DNA of 64,000 nt from Cloeon dipterum (taxonomy: Eukaryota; Arthropoda; Insecta; Ephemeroptera; Baetidae), in NCBI RefSeq assembly GCF_949628265.1, contig NC_088787.1, positions 25,596,501 through 25,660,500 on the forward strand, in the 5' to 3' direction. How positions within the stretch are numbered: position 1 is the stretch's first letter; the number at the start of each line of letters is the position of its first letter. The translations under genes were made by a program, and so were the position numbers. A model generated the notes under the pieces. That model saw nothing but the letters and a program-made list of their open reading frames with translations, was not told the origin of the DNA and made no database searches. This document shows, in pieces, positions 1 to 10,200 of this stretch.

Positions 1-39
1 GATCTTAAAGGGATTTCCATGTTATTTTTTATCCAATAT

Positions 40-600
40 TTGTTAAGCTTGGTATGCAGACTCTCCTTGACGAAACAAACCGATTGATTTGTTAATTCTG
101 ACTATGATATTTAAAAAAAAAAATGTAAATCCGGGAAAAAACCTGTCTTCTCAACGGTGTGATTAAAAAAGGGAAGTGATTTTTAAGAGGCAAGGTATAA
201 TTTGGCCAATAGGCAAAAATTATAAAGTTTTTTTTTAATTAAATATTTCACTTTAGCGGCTATTTATTGCATAACTGAACAAAGTATGTATGAAAAATAT
301 AGAAAATTTTATAAGTTTTTATAAAATAATATTTTTAACTTTCTGGTTTTCCAGAAAGTAAAAAAAAGACTGACCCATCAATGAGAATGTATAATTATAC
401 CAAACGTCATGGCGAATGAGCGAAAATTTGGAGTTGGATTTTTAAATCAATATTTTTTAAGCATTTTACAAAACTCTGCCAAAGTCCATCACTTGAAAGC
501 AAATTCTTGGTAGAAAAATTCATGTTTAAGTTTAAATCACAAAGGTGTACACGTTTGATGCAAAACAAATAAATATTAGGGGCGAAAGGACCGCGGGGTT
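40..600 (+). repeat. Dispersed repeat, copy A (degenerate)
   Basis: This AT-rich stretch shares an ordered series of matches with 17295-17870 in the same orientation. Both copies have GCAGACTCTC followed by TTGAC near their left end and a block ending in CGTTTGATGC about 490 bp further on, with weaker matches between. The equal spacing of the blocks suggests two diverged copies of one element rather than chance. No terminal repeats or coding potential were seen. It lies beside the left arm of the large inverted repeat. The family is unidentified. Confidence 0.45.
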
Positions 601-638
601 TCTTTGCAGTATAACCATTTGTAAATTTTTTCTCTAAA

Positions 639-1468
639 ATAGCTGAGCAGTTATTTGCGAGATTGGAGGTCGATTGGACGCGATTTTTCAGCGTTGAAAT
701 TTTTAGGTGGCAGTCATATTTGCTTAAAGTACTTGTTAATAGATGGTGAAATTCCAAATTTGAAGCTCGGGAATGGGGGCGTTCCCTATTTTTTCGGTAT
801 CTCAAAAATACCCAAAAAAGGAATTCTGTTAATGAACTCTAAACTGCAACTCTTGACTGCGTTGAGGCATCACGTTGAAATTTTCACTGCCCAACCTAGT
901 TTTTAATCCTGAACAACTTTTGCATTTACAAAAAATTCGCAGGTCGAAGGTCAAGGTCACCTTTTGCGACCTTTTTTTGAAAATTCAAAATTAAGGGATG
1001 ATAGCCCCCTACGATTTTTTTGGGGTTAAGGGCTGAAATGTAGCCCGTGAAATTATGCACAAGTACACCAAGTTTCATAGGTGCAATCGCGATACTTTTG
1101 CTGCAATTTGAATTTGAAGTTTGAAAACCTGCTCGAGGCCGCTTGACCGCGCATGCACTCAGAGCGGCGAGTTCGCCTCTCGTTCTTCAAGTTGAATTTT
1201 TTCGCATTTCACTTGCTTAGAAACACCAAGAGGGCCTAGGGTAGACCAAGGAAGGTCGAAATCGACCTTCAGGGTCTGTCCCTGACGTGACCCTGAGATA
1301 CAAAATTTCGAAAATTTCCAATTTCATCGAACTTGGTGTCTTTTCATAGGTTTTCACTACTGTACAGCTCAAATATAGAGCCAAAATTGCCGAATTACAA
1401 TCCTGAAACCGGTTCTTGAAGTAATTGTGGTAGCCATTCATCCAGACGTGATGTGCAAAATGGTCAAA
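639..1468 (+). repeat. Left arm of large near-perfect inverted repeat (830 bp)
   Basis: Positions 639-1468 are the reverse complement of 1780-2609; paired positions always sum to 3248. I found a single mismatch (T at 1358 against G at 1890) and no indels. The match stops abruptly outside the arms (638/2610) and turns into weak similarity inside them. The arm contains palindromic sub-motifs near 1251-1270 and one TCAAGGTCA nuclear-receptor-type half site at 951-959. Short open frames occur in both arms, but they are mirror copies of each other and resemble no family I know. Possible origins: a foldback element, a hairpin-RNA locus, or an assembly artefact. Confidence 0.9.
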
Positions 1469-1779
1469 TTTTGAAATCTTTAATTTATGATATGATTCTT
1501 CTGTTTTGTACACACAAAGTTCATATTGAGTGTTAAAAATTAACGATTGTTTTTTAAAAAAAGTTAAAAAAATTTATTTAGAGCAAATAACAATTAAATT
1601 ACATGTTTAATTTTTTTTATAAAAAGAAAGGAAACAAAAATATTTGGTTTTTAAAAGTAGCTTATTTGCCAGTGCATTTAATAACATTTTTTCATAAGTA
1701 TTAAGCATAAGATCCTTTATTATCAACACATATTATGAACTTCATGTGTGCAAAATAGATAGAATTAAGAATTTAAAAT
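1469..1779. other. Spacer/loop of the inverted repeat
   Basis: This is 311 bp of very AT-rich DNA between the two arms. Its two ends still show diverged inverted similarity: AAGTTCATATTGAGTG near 1518 matches the reverse complement of the stretch around 1720-1745. The original inverted repeat therefore probably reached further in, and the central part has decayed. No gene is visible. Confidence 0.7.
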
Positions 1780-2609
1780 TTTGACCATTTTGCACATCAC
1801 GTCTGGATGAATGGCTACCACAATTACTTCAAGAACCGGTTTCAGGATTGTAATTCGGCAATTTTGGCTCTATATTTGAGCTGTACAGTGGTGAAAACCT
1901 ATGAAAAGACACCAAGTTCGATGAAATTGGAAATTTTCGAAATTTTGTATCTCAGGGTCACGTCAGGGACAGACCCTGAAGGTCGATTTCGACCTTCCTT
2001 GGTCTACCCTAGGCCCTCTTGGTGTTTCTAAGCAAGTGAAATGCGAAAAAATTCAACTTGAAGAACGAGAGGCGAACTCGCCGCTCTGAGTGCATGCGCG
2101 GTCAAGCGGCCTCGAGCAGGTTTTCAAACTTCAAATTCAAATTGCAGCAAAAGTATCGCGATTGCACCTATGAAACTTGGTGTACTTGTGCATAATTTCA
2201 CGGGCTACATTTCAGCCCTTAACCCCAAAAAAATCGTAGGGGGCTATCATCCCTTAATTTTGAATTTTCAAAAAAAGGTCGCAAAAGGTGACCTTGACCT
2301 TTGACCTGCGAATTTTTTGTAAATGCAAAAGTTGTTCAGGATTAAAAACTAGGTTGGGCAGTGAAAATTTCAACGTGATGCCTCAACGCAGTCAAGAGTT
2401 GCAGTTTAGAGTTCATTAACAGAATTCCTTTTTTGGGTATTTTTGAGATACCGAAAAAATAGGGAACGCCCCCATTCCCGAGCTTCAAATTTGGAATTTC
2501 ACCATCTATTAACAAGTACTTTAAGCAAATATGACTGCCACCTAAAAATTTCAACGCTGAAAAATCGCGTCCAATCGACCTCCAATCTCGCAAATAACTG
2601 CTCAGCTAT
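1780..2609 (-). repeat. Right arm of large near-perfect inverted repeat (830 bp)
   Basis: This is the mirror copy of 639-1468 with one mismatch. It ends about 190 bp before the splice acceptor of the plus-strand exon at 2803. If that gene is transcribed through here, the repeat lies in its intron and the pre-mRNA could fold into a stem of about 830 bp with a loop of about 311 nt. Confidence 0.9.
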
Positions 2610-2802
2610 AATTCATCTCTGTAATTTTCTTAACTTACCAGGCTACTTTTGGCTGCTGCTGAAATTTCATTTTGAAAATTAAAAAAAAATGATAATAATT
2701 AGAATTGTTTCCGAGGCCCTTCTCTCATCTTTCTTCCGCTCATTCTTCACTGCCGATGGTTGCATCCAGTAAAACTAATTTTCACATCTGGTTCCTGCGC
2801 AG

Positions 2803-3200
2803 GAGTGGAGGAGGGTGGACATCCGCCGCTGGGCTACGGCGACTACTACTTCCGCGACTCATTTGAGATGAACGCGCCTGAGATGGAGGTGAAGAGCAGC
2901 CGCGGCGCCGGACTGGTGGCCAACCGCGAGGGCCTGGCGCTGCAGCCGCACCAGGGGGTGGTGCCGGCGGGGGAGACCGGCGTCACCTCAGGGGGCCGCC
3001 CCTTCAACCTGGTACGCGTGTTTGTGCCGTCGTTCTTGCTTGTGGCGCTCGCGCTGACTCTCGTGCTGGTGCTGGTGCTTGAGACGGACTCGGAGTTCTT
3101 CGGAGGTCTGCGCGGCCTCCCCGAGATCGTCATCTTGCGCCAGGAGTACTACGAGCCGGCCAAGCAGTACTTCCGCCAGAAGCTGGCCGCCGTCGTTTAA
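2803..3200 (+). CDS. 3'-terminal coding exon of a single-pass membrane protein (partial gene)
   Basis: An open frame enters after a good acceptor (TTCCTGCGCAG at 2792-2802, two bases completing the first codon) and ends at TAA 3198-3200, giving about 132 residues. The strongly coding-like GC-rich codon use stands out from the AT-rich flanks. The exon encodes a Gly-rich, hydrophilic stretch, then a hydrophobic helix of about 22 residues (VFVPSFLLVALALTLVLVLV) and a tail of about 40 residues with acidic and aromatic positions (DSEFFGGL, QEYYEPAKQYF). The protein therefore ends in a membrane anchor with a short conserved-looking tail. I do not recognise it with certainty; the tail faintly recalls FRMD3/FRMD5-type FERM proteins, from memory only. 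Upstream exons lie outside the window. Confidence 0.6.
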
Positions 3201-5557
3201 TGGCCGCCAACCGCAAAATGCAACGAACCAAAAAGCTGTTGGACAACCGAAACTGCTGCTTTTATTGTCAGTCAACATCCACGCCAGTGAACCCCTTTTT
3301 CAGAGCATTCCTAGCATCTTGAGAACTAGCTTGAAAACGCAGTTCAAGTTTTAAACTATAGATTTGTGCATTCCTCATGCCAGTTAAACTATGAGAAGGT
3401 AAAAAAATTTCTTTATTACAATTTGATGCTTTAATAGCTAATGAGTTGCTTGATAGACATTCGCGATTAGAAAATTATTCGTGATCATTCCAGTCAGGGC
3501 AAATTGAATTTAAAAATGTAATAGGTTGCATACATGTAGAAATCTTCCACTGAATCAAATAAGAAACATAGCCACGCAGTTCAATATTTTGCCAATTGTG
3601 AACCGCAAATACATTTGCAAGGAACGACCACTGTAAAAATTAAACCAGTTTATCTCATTTTTCTCCAACGAAATTACTGCGTTTGGTATATTATCAAAGC
3701 TAACGAGGTTTGATAATTTTTCAAGTGTGATGATTGAAAATCGCAGTTATTAAGGAAAAATCAAAGCGATTAATCAAATCTATTTAAATTCGAAAATTGC
3801 CAACCTACTTCTATCCTGATCATGAACAAAATCGTCTGCACAATAATATTTTTACTATTTGTACACTCCACTCAAATTTAAAACAAGACTTTGAATTGTG
3901 ACCATGCGTTGCCAGAAAACGTTATAATATATTTTGCTCTTTTGGTATTTTCAACACTTTCTGTTGAGCCAGCGCTTGTTGCATTTTGTGTGGCGACCAT
4001 TAAAAGTGCCTCCTTTCGCCGGGGTGTCAGCTGCTCTTAATTTTGTCTCCATCTCGCCAGTTGTGTACATAACTATCGTAAGTGCGTGCGCGTTTCTCCT
4101 TTGCTCTCTGAGTATAACATAATTTTTTCCCTATCTATTTTTCCATGCGCTAAAATTCAGACTTTTCGACTATTTTACGAGGGAGAAACAAAGCACCAGT
4201 GAGAGAAAATTCCGCATTATTTTTTAGTTTATTTTTACCTCTTAACTTAAGCACTCTGATCACTCGATTGATTTGACTTTGGGCAAGCTTTAATTAGTTT
4301 TAAATATTTTTACTTTCAACCTTTTGATAGATTTTTGTAAATAAAAACGAGGATCGGTTGCACGAAAATACACAATATTGTAGATTTTCACCAAGAGGCT
4401 GGTACGGTTGTTGAAGGCCAAAAATTGTATTCGAGCTCAGCCAGTGACATTTCTTGTACGAACATTCCGCTTTATTTATTGCTATCAAGTACCTGAAACG
4501 GGAAATAATATTTTTAAAGCTTGTGAAATTGTTTCGGCCCAGTTTTCATCCTCAGCATCACTAGATTCTAGTCTTCATCTTATTACCCATCCAAATTTCT
4601 ATTGTAAAATTGTATCTTCTGTTTCAATAATTTTTATCTTTTGTTTGTTTATTTTGTGAGTTTAGCGCTGTGACTGGTTTTGGAAAAGTTGAATTTATAT
4701 TCTAATAATTTTGTTTTTCAATGTGTTGCCTGTGTGAGTTGTGTGTAAACAAAATCACCATAAACGTGTATGGACTATGGAGCCTGTCTTTTGCGATTTG
4801 CTGAATTATTTTGACTGGAGCTCTCGGAAAACGCATTCGAATCAAATCTCTTGATGGACCAGAAACGATGTATCAAAAGTCAGGGGCTCTTCCCCCGCTG
4901 GAAATACTCTTTTCAAATTCTCTTTTGGTAGCCAGAGCTTATTATAGCAGCAGCAATATGAGATTTGTAGGTTAAATGAAAATATATGAAAAGAATGCGC
5001 GCAATAACGATTGGTTTTTACGTGCATTTCCTATGGAATACATAATTAAATGCATTTTTGATTGATTTTCTCTCCTACCACCTTATAATTAAGAAAATGG
5101 CGTTGTCAATTAAAATCCATCTTTTAGCAATACAGGCCAAATGTACGAATTAGGAAAGTCTTGTTTGAAAGAAGAGGTGCTTTTTAAAAGATGTGAGAGA
5201 ACATGACATCACTGGAAATAAAATTAACAAACTTTTACAGCTTATGAGTTGGTTTCAATTCTTCAGACCTTTCAATAAACAATTCATTGCTCATGCATGC
5301 ATTTCAAAGAGCCCAACATCTCAAAATTTAATTTAATTCTAGAATGATTGTGACAAGCATTCACGGATAGAAAATATTTGCTATAATTGGCAACAAACAA
5401 TACTGCTCTAAATGAGTTTTAAGAACGTTCGTCTGACAATGAGAGGTTAAATAAGAGGTTTGAGTAAGACACATTGATTTGATTGCTTACCAAGTAGAAG
5501 ATTTTATCCGCAGGAGCACGTACACAAATCAAGCTTAAAGTTCAAGTAAAATTAAGT
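3201..5557. other. 3'UTR / convergent intergenic region without genes
   Basis: AT-rich sequence between the stop codon at 3198-3200 (+) and the LSM6 stop at 5558 (-). It must hold both 3'UTRs. An AATAAA is present on the plus strand at 4340-4345 and may end the upstream transcript. Small open frames here (3934, 4408 and others) have no recognisable content. Confidence 0.5.
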
Positions 5558-6431
5558 CTAGACTTTCCGCTTCTGGGTGCTGATATAGAGAACATTGTTG
5601 CCTCTGATGAAGGCGTCGCCGTACTTGTTCTTCAGCTGTCCATTTACGTACTCCTCCGTCTGTTCCAAGGCGATGTTCAGGTAGCCATCCAAGCAAGCCA
5701 AAACTCCTAAAATAACACATTGAAAAATAATTTAGTTCAGTGTGATTTTGAGAGGATGCACAGTTCCCGCTCACTTATACACACTTCTCGTTTTATCTCC
5801 AGTTATTAGGAGAGCCTTCGGCCGAGATTTAAGAGTCTTTCATGAATATAATTATGATACATTAAGTTCTTACTCCAACGTTAAATGAAACGTGAATTAA
5901 AATAGTACATATGATGTTAAAGTATATGTATATAATATTAAAATACAATAATATTATCTATACATAAGAGCGTGCCTATATGGAAAAGCTACAGTTTTCG
6001 CCGCCGAGTTACAGTTTTCGCCACCCCTACTTTAACATGGGATTCTCATAAGAACTGGCGAGATGTGTAACGCGGCAGAAACTGTAACTTTACCATATAC
6101 AAAAATATTACATATCCTGGACCTGGAGTCTTAATAATGTGCCTCACCCCATAGATAATTACATACATACTCGCATGCAGGTCTTTTTGGAATGCATGAT
6201 ATGTATGTATTTAATAATTTCCCAAACGATTAAATTGGGAAGGGGTAATTTACAGGGTGATTGAACACTAACAAAAAATATGAATGTATAAGAAATTTTT
6301 AGAAAACATAAAATTTCCTTTAAATTTCACTATTTTTTACCTCGATAATCCACACCGCTGTTTAGCTTGACGACCACAGGTCTGCCATGAATCTGTTGGA
6401 TAAACTGAGCAAGAGCTTCTTTCCTATTCAT
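5558..6431 (-). CDS. LSM6: U6 snRNA-associated Sm-like protein LSm6
   Basis: Two exons: 6341-6431 (ATG at 6431-6429; donor GTAAAA after one base of a Gly codon) and 5558-5706 (acceptor ending TTTTAG). Together they encode 79 residues, the normal LSm6 length. The protein starts MNRKEALAQFIQQIHGRPVV, continues VKLNSGVDYRGVLACLDGY and ends GNNVLYISTQKRKV, with the Sm1 block (about 17-50) and the Sm2 block IRGNNVLYIS. LSm6 sits in the LSm1-7 ring (cytoplasmic decapping and decay) and the LSm2-8 ring (nuclear U6 snRNA binding). The start matches the short insect-type N-terminus. The 634 bp intron contains a MITE-like element. The gene is divergent from MIC60. Confidence 0.97.
5981..6095 (+). mobile_element. 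Short MITE-like element in LSM6 intron (copy 1)
   Basis: A 115 bp element with terminal inverted repeats: TGGAAAAGCTACAGTTTTCG at the left, and TGGTAAAGTTACAGTTTCTG as the reverse complement of the right end. It is flanked on both sides by TATA (5977-5980 and 6096-6099), compatible with a short TA-type target duplication. A second diverged copy in inverted orientation lies at about 6867-6984. Non-coding. Confidence 0.65.
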
Positions 6432-7234
6432 TTTTCAATTTGTTTTTATGAACAAGAAACTAATCTGCAGTTTGTAACAGAAGCGATATCAATCGAAACA
6501 CTAGGTCCAAAGATTTTCTACCGGCTCGAATGTTTTGATTGCTGTGCTGTTAGTGTTTGTTTTCCTGATGTTTTGACCATGTATATCCAGAGAGCGCGCA
6601 TGTCGCAGCCTGCTGTGGGGTAGAGAAAATTTTTAAAGCAAAGGGCGCGTGGGGATTTTCTTGCCACTTTCTATTTCCTACAATTTGATGGTTTGTGTGC
6701 TTACACCTAGTATTTTTTTTGTACATATTTTTACAATCATAGTTATAATGACGATATACCATCCCCATCATATTTGTTAATTTTAATTGGAAACCATAAT
6801 TAAAAATGGTTCTCACTAGAGTATAATGTGACTGTGTAATATTTCGCATTATAAATTATTTTGTTAGGAAAAATTACAGTTTCCACCGGGATACACTTCT
6901 CACCAGTTCTTATGAGAATTTACATTTTTATAAAAGAATAGGTGGCGAAAGCTTAAAGTCACGGCGAAAAGTGTTATTTTTCCCATAAATTATCTCAATT
7001 ATATAATCTAGCTCCGAAAATTAAAAAATATACCAGGTTAGGATAGAGGAGGTGACATAGATAGATCTTTAAACCTTTCCTTAAATCTCCTCTTATCCCA
7101 ATAATTATTATTAAATTGCCAACAAAGGGTCACAAGAATTGTGATCTATAATTGTCACAAACTTGATAATTTGTTTGTTTAGAGAATTTTTAAACATCTC
7201 ACGAAATCCATAGGAATTTCTGTTTCGCTCACTG
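6432..7234. promoter_or_regulatory. Divergent promoter region LSM6 / MIC60
   Basis: 803 bp separate the start codons of LSM6 (-) and MIC60 (+), so both promoters and 5'UTRs must lie here. No convincing TATA box was seen. The second MITE copy (about 6867-6984) occupies the centre-right of this interval. Confidence 0.55.
6867..6984 (-). mobile_element. Short MITE-like element (copy 2) between LSM6 and MIC60
   Basis: About 118 bp matching copy 1 (5981-6095) in inverted orientation. Shared blocks include AAATTACAGTTTC near the left end, CCAGTTCTTATGAGAAT in the middle, GGTGGCGAAA and GGCGAAAA. It is more diverged, and I could not define a clear target duplication. Confidence 0.55.
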
Positions 7235-10200
7235 ATGTTTTCGAATGCATCTAAAAACGTAAACCGTCTCTTAGCAGCACGGGGCTCGGTGAGACTTCAT
7301 TTTAAATCATTATTCTGCAAATTTATACTCTAAATTTTCTAGCTTCGATGCTCTCCAAGCCCAAGGTGGGTTAACAAAATCCACCGTGGACCCGAGTAGG
7401 ACAATTTAATATAGCTCATCGAATAGTTTTTCTAATTAAACACTTCCAGGCCGTCGAAAAAGTCCGTGTCTGGTGTAGGCTTTGCTCTGGCTGGAGCAAC
7501 CGTTGCCAGCGCCGCCCTTTACGCTCGCTCGGGCAAAACTCTATTCAGTCTGCCGTTCATCGGTATTTTGTTCGAGGAGAAGGAAAACCAAGACACGGAA
7601 GAATACGTCCACTTACCGGTGGAAGAGGTGAAAAAGTCAGTCGTGGAAGAGATTCTCGAGATGCGTCCGGTCGAGCGATTCGAAGCGGCCAACAAACTGC
7701 TCACAGAGTTGACCACCAACTTGGGTTTGAGTGTTTTTGCCGCTGTGTCGCTAAACAGTTTGGCCGCGAAGTCGATCAGAGGTAAAAACAGGCTTTACTG
7801 GCAGTTGTTAAAAAATATATTTCATCACCTGTGATTTTTCATAATTATTTTAGGTTTGGAATAATTTTTTTAATAATGGTTTCGCGGTCTCTGTTTTTTA
7901 CTGAACAAATTAAATATCCAGAAATAAGTACATAGTAAAAATGAAATCTTTCACCTGTAATAGAGATTAATAAATAATTTCTACATAAACAGCGTTGGAA
8001 GACGACATGTCAATTTTCGCCAAAGACCTCAGCAACAGCACCTCTCACGACTCTGGCAGTGACGAAGCTGTGCTACGCCTGCTCATAAGCGACAAGGAAC
8101 TGCAACTGACTCTGATCAAGGCTCAGAAAACCACGTTGGAGGCCAAGTAATGCTTAATATCAAACGAACCCTTTTTAGAGTGGATTTATTGAAATGCGCA
8201 GGGATCGTTTGGAGGCCCTGGAGGGCATTCTTCGCGAGCTGTGTTGCTCCAAGATCCCCCTGTCTGAGGAGGTAATCGAAAAGGCAGAAAACGGACTGAG
8301 CGAGGCGCGAACGGAGCTGAAGGAAGCTGAGGATTTCCTGGACCTTTCGATCAAAAGCACTGGCCCGCCAGAGGCACTGCTCAGCCGCGTCATCCGTTTG
8401 ACCACCGACATGGAGGCAATTAAACTGCAGATTCCCTCTACTTGTTATTATTATTTTTTTTTTTAATTTGCCACAGGAGGACCTGGGTTTCTCGTTATCC
8501 GGCCTGTGCAGCACCGAGACCAGGGAACTGTACAACCGCGCTTTGGCTCTGCATTTGGAACAGACGCGACGCAGCACCGAGAGGCAGATGGTGGGTTATG
8601 CAACCGGCCCGACTGGTGTGTTAATGGCGGCTGCATATGTTTCAGGATGAGTTGGGCAGACGATCAAGCGAGCTGAGACAATTTGTTGGCGAGGGAGGCG
8701 AGAGGCGCCGGTTGGACGCACTTCTCAACAGCAAAGAGGAAGAGTTGCGCCGGAGCGTCCAAGAGCAGAACCACTTCCAAGTATTCTATTAAAAATAAAA
8801 ATTGTTCAAAATTCAATTTGCTATCCTCGCAGTTAAACCAGCTGAAGAAAAAGCTGGAGCACCAGATCTTAGAGGAGAAGCAGGCCAGTATAAAGGGGGC
8901 CGCGCTGAAACATGAGTCCGTTCTCAGAGCCAGGAGTTTCACGTTTGACAGGGAGGTGAAGGATAAGGTGAAAAAAGCCAAGGAAGACCTTGATAAGTGG
9001 AAGCTGGAAATCAGTCAAGATCTCGCGGAGTTGGGTCCAAATATGAAAAGTATTGCAAACATTTTTAATCTAAAATTCAAAATTTGTATTTTTCACAAAA
9101 TCGTATTGAAATCAGGAAAATTTATCTGAATTGTAAAATGAGACAAATTTAATGTCTGTGGTTATCTCATCACTCCTGTAAATGGAAATCGAAGTGAAGC
9201 CTTTCGCGGTGTTTTTTAAATTCGAAAATTTAGATTCAATTTATTTTAAAGGTGTAATAGGAAAATAAAATCTATAAAGTAAATTAGATTTTTCCTGGAA
9301 AAAATCTCATTTTATCTTGAGATTTTAATTTCCTTTTAAATATTGTGAAACCAGCCTATTCTTATATTGCTATTATTCTATATGCTACCTGCCATCTCAT
9401 GTGGTAGAATCTGTCGCAAAATTTGTGTATGAATGTGAACCTATTTTTTTTAATTTTCCTTACGGAAATAACAACCGTTTAATATCAGTAATAATTTTAA
9501 ATTTAATTACTCGATTAAGTAGGATTTGTAAATTTAACCGGAAAAAATTAATCAGGGCACGAGTTGAACTTGAAGAAGCTGAGCGACGCATTCACCTTCG
9601 CCAACGCTTGCTTCCGACTTGAGTCGGCACTGACGAGCGACCCGTTCCCACAGCTCGACTGGAAGCACCAGGTCCAGCCCATCAAGCACCACTTACAGCA
9701 GATGAGCGACAACGCCGAGGGCAAACGCGACTTTGTGCGCGCCGTCATCGACAGTGTGCCAGTGGCGGCCATCAACCGCGGCGTGTACACGCAGAACGCG
9801 CTGCGGCAGCGCTTCTTTGAGATGGAGCCGACCGCGCGCAAGGTGTCGCTGCTCAAGAAGAGAGACCACAACTCAACCATCCTCTATCTCATGTCCTACT
9901 TGCGCTCAATTCTGCTCGTGCGGCCCGTCGGCTGCATTTCCAACCTCGAGAAGACCAACCAGCCAGTCCAGATCGGCGACCTGACCAACGAAGAACTGCT
10001 TGATAGGGCTAGGTAAGCTATGCAATATCTCCCGCCCAGAAATTTTTCGCCCAAGAATATTCCCGGAATATACCAACTTTTACCGGGAACATTCTGAAAG
10101 AATATTTTTGTCATATGAGAATGTCACGCCTTTATTTCGCCCTGGCACATTCCTGCGAATATTCCGTCAAGAATATTTTGGGAATATTTCTGGAATATTC

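Noticed and set aside
407-2682. Open frames of 74-132 codons in the arms of the inverted repeat
   Set aside because: They are mirror copies of each other across the palindrome, have no recognisable domain, and their codon content looks non-coding.
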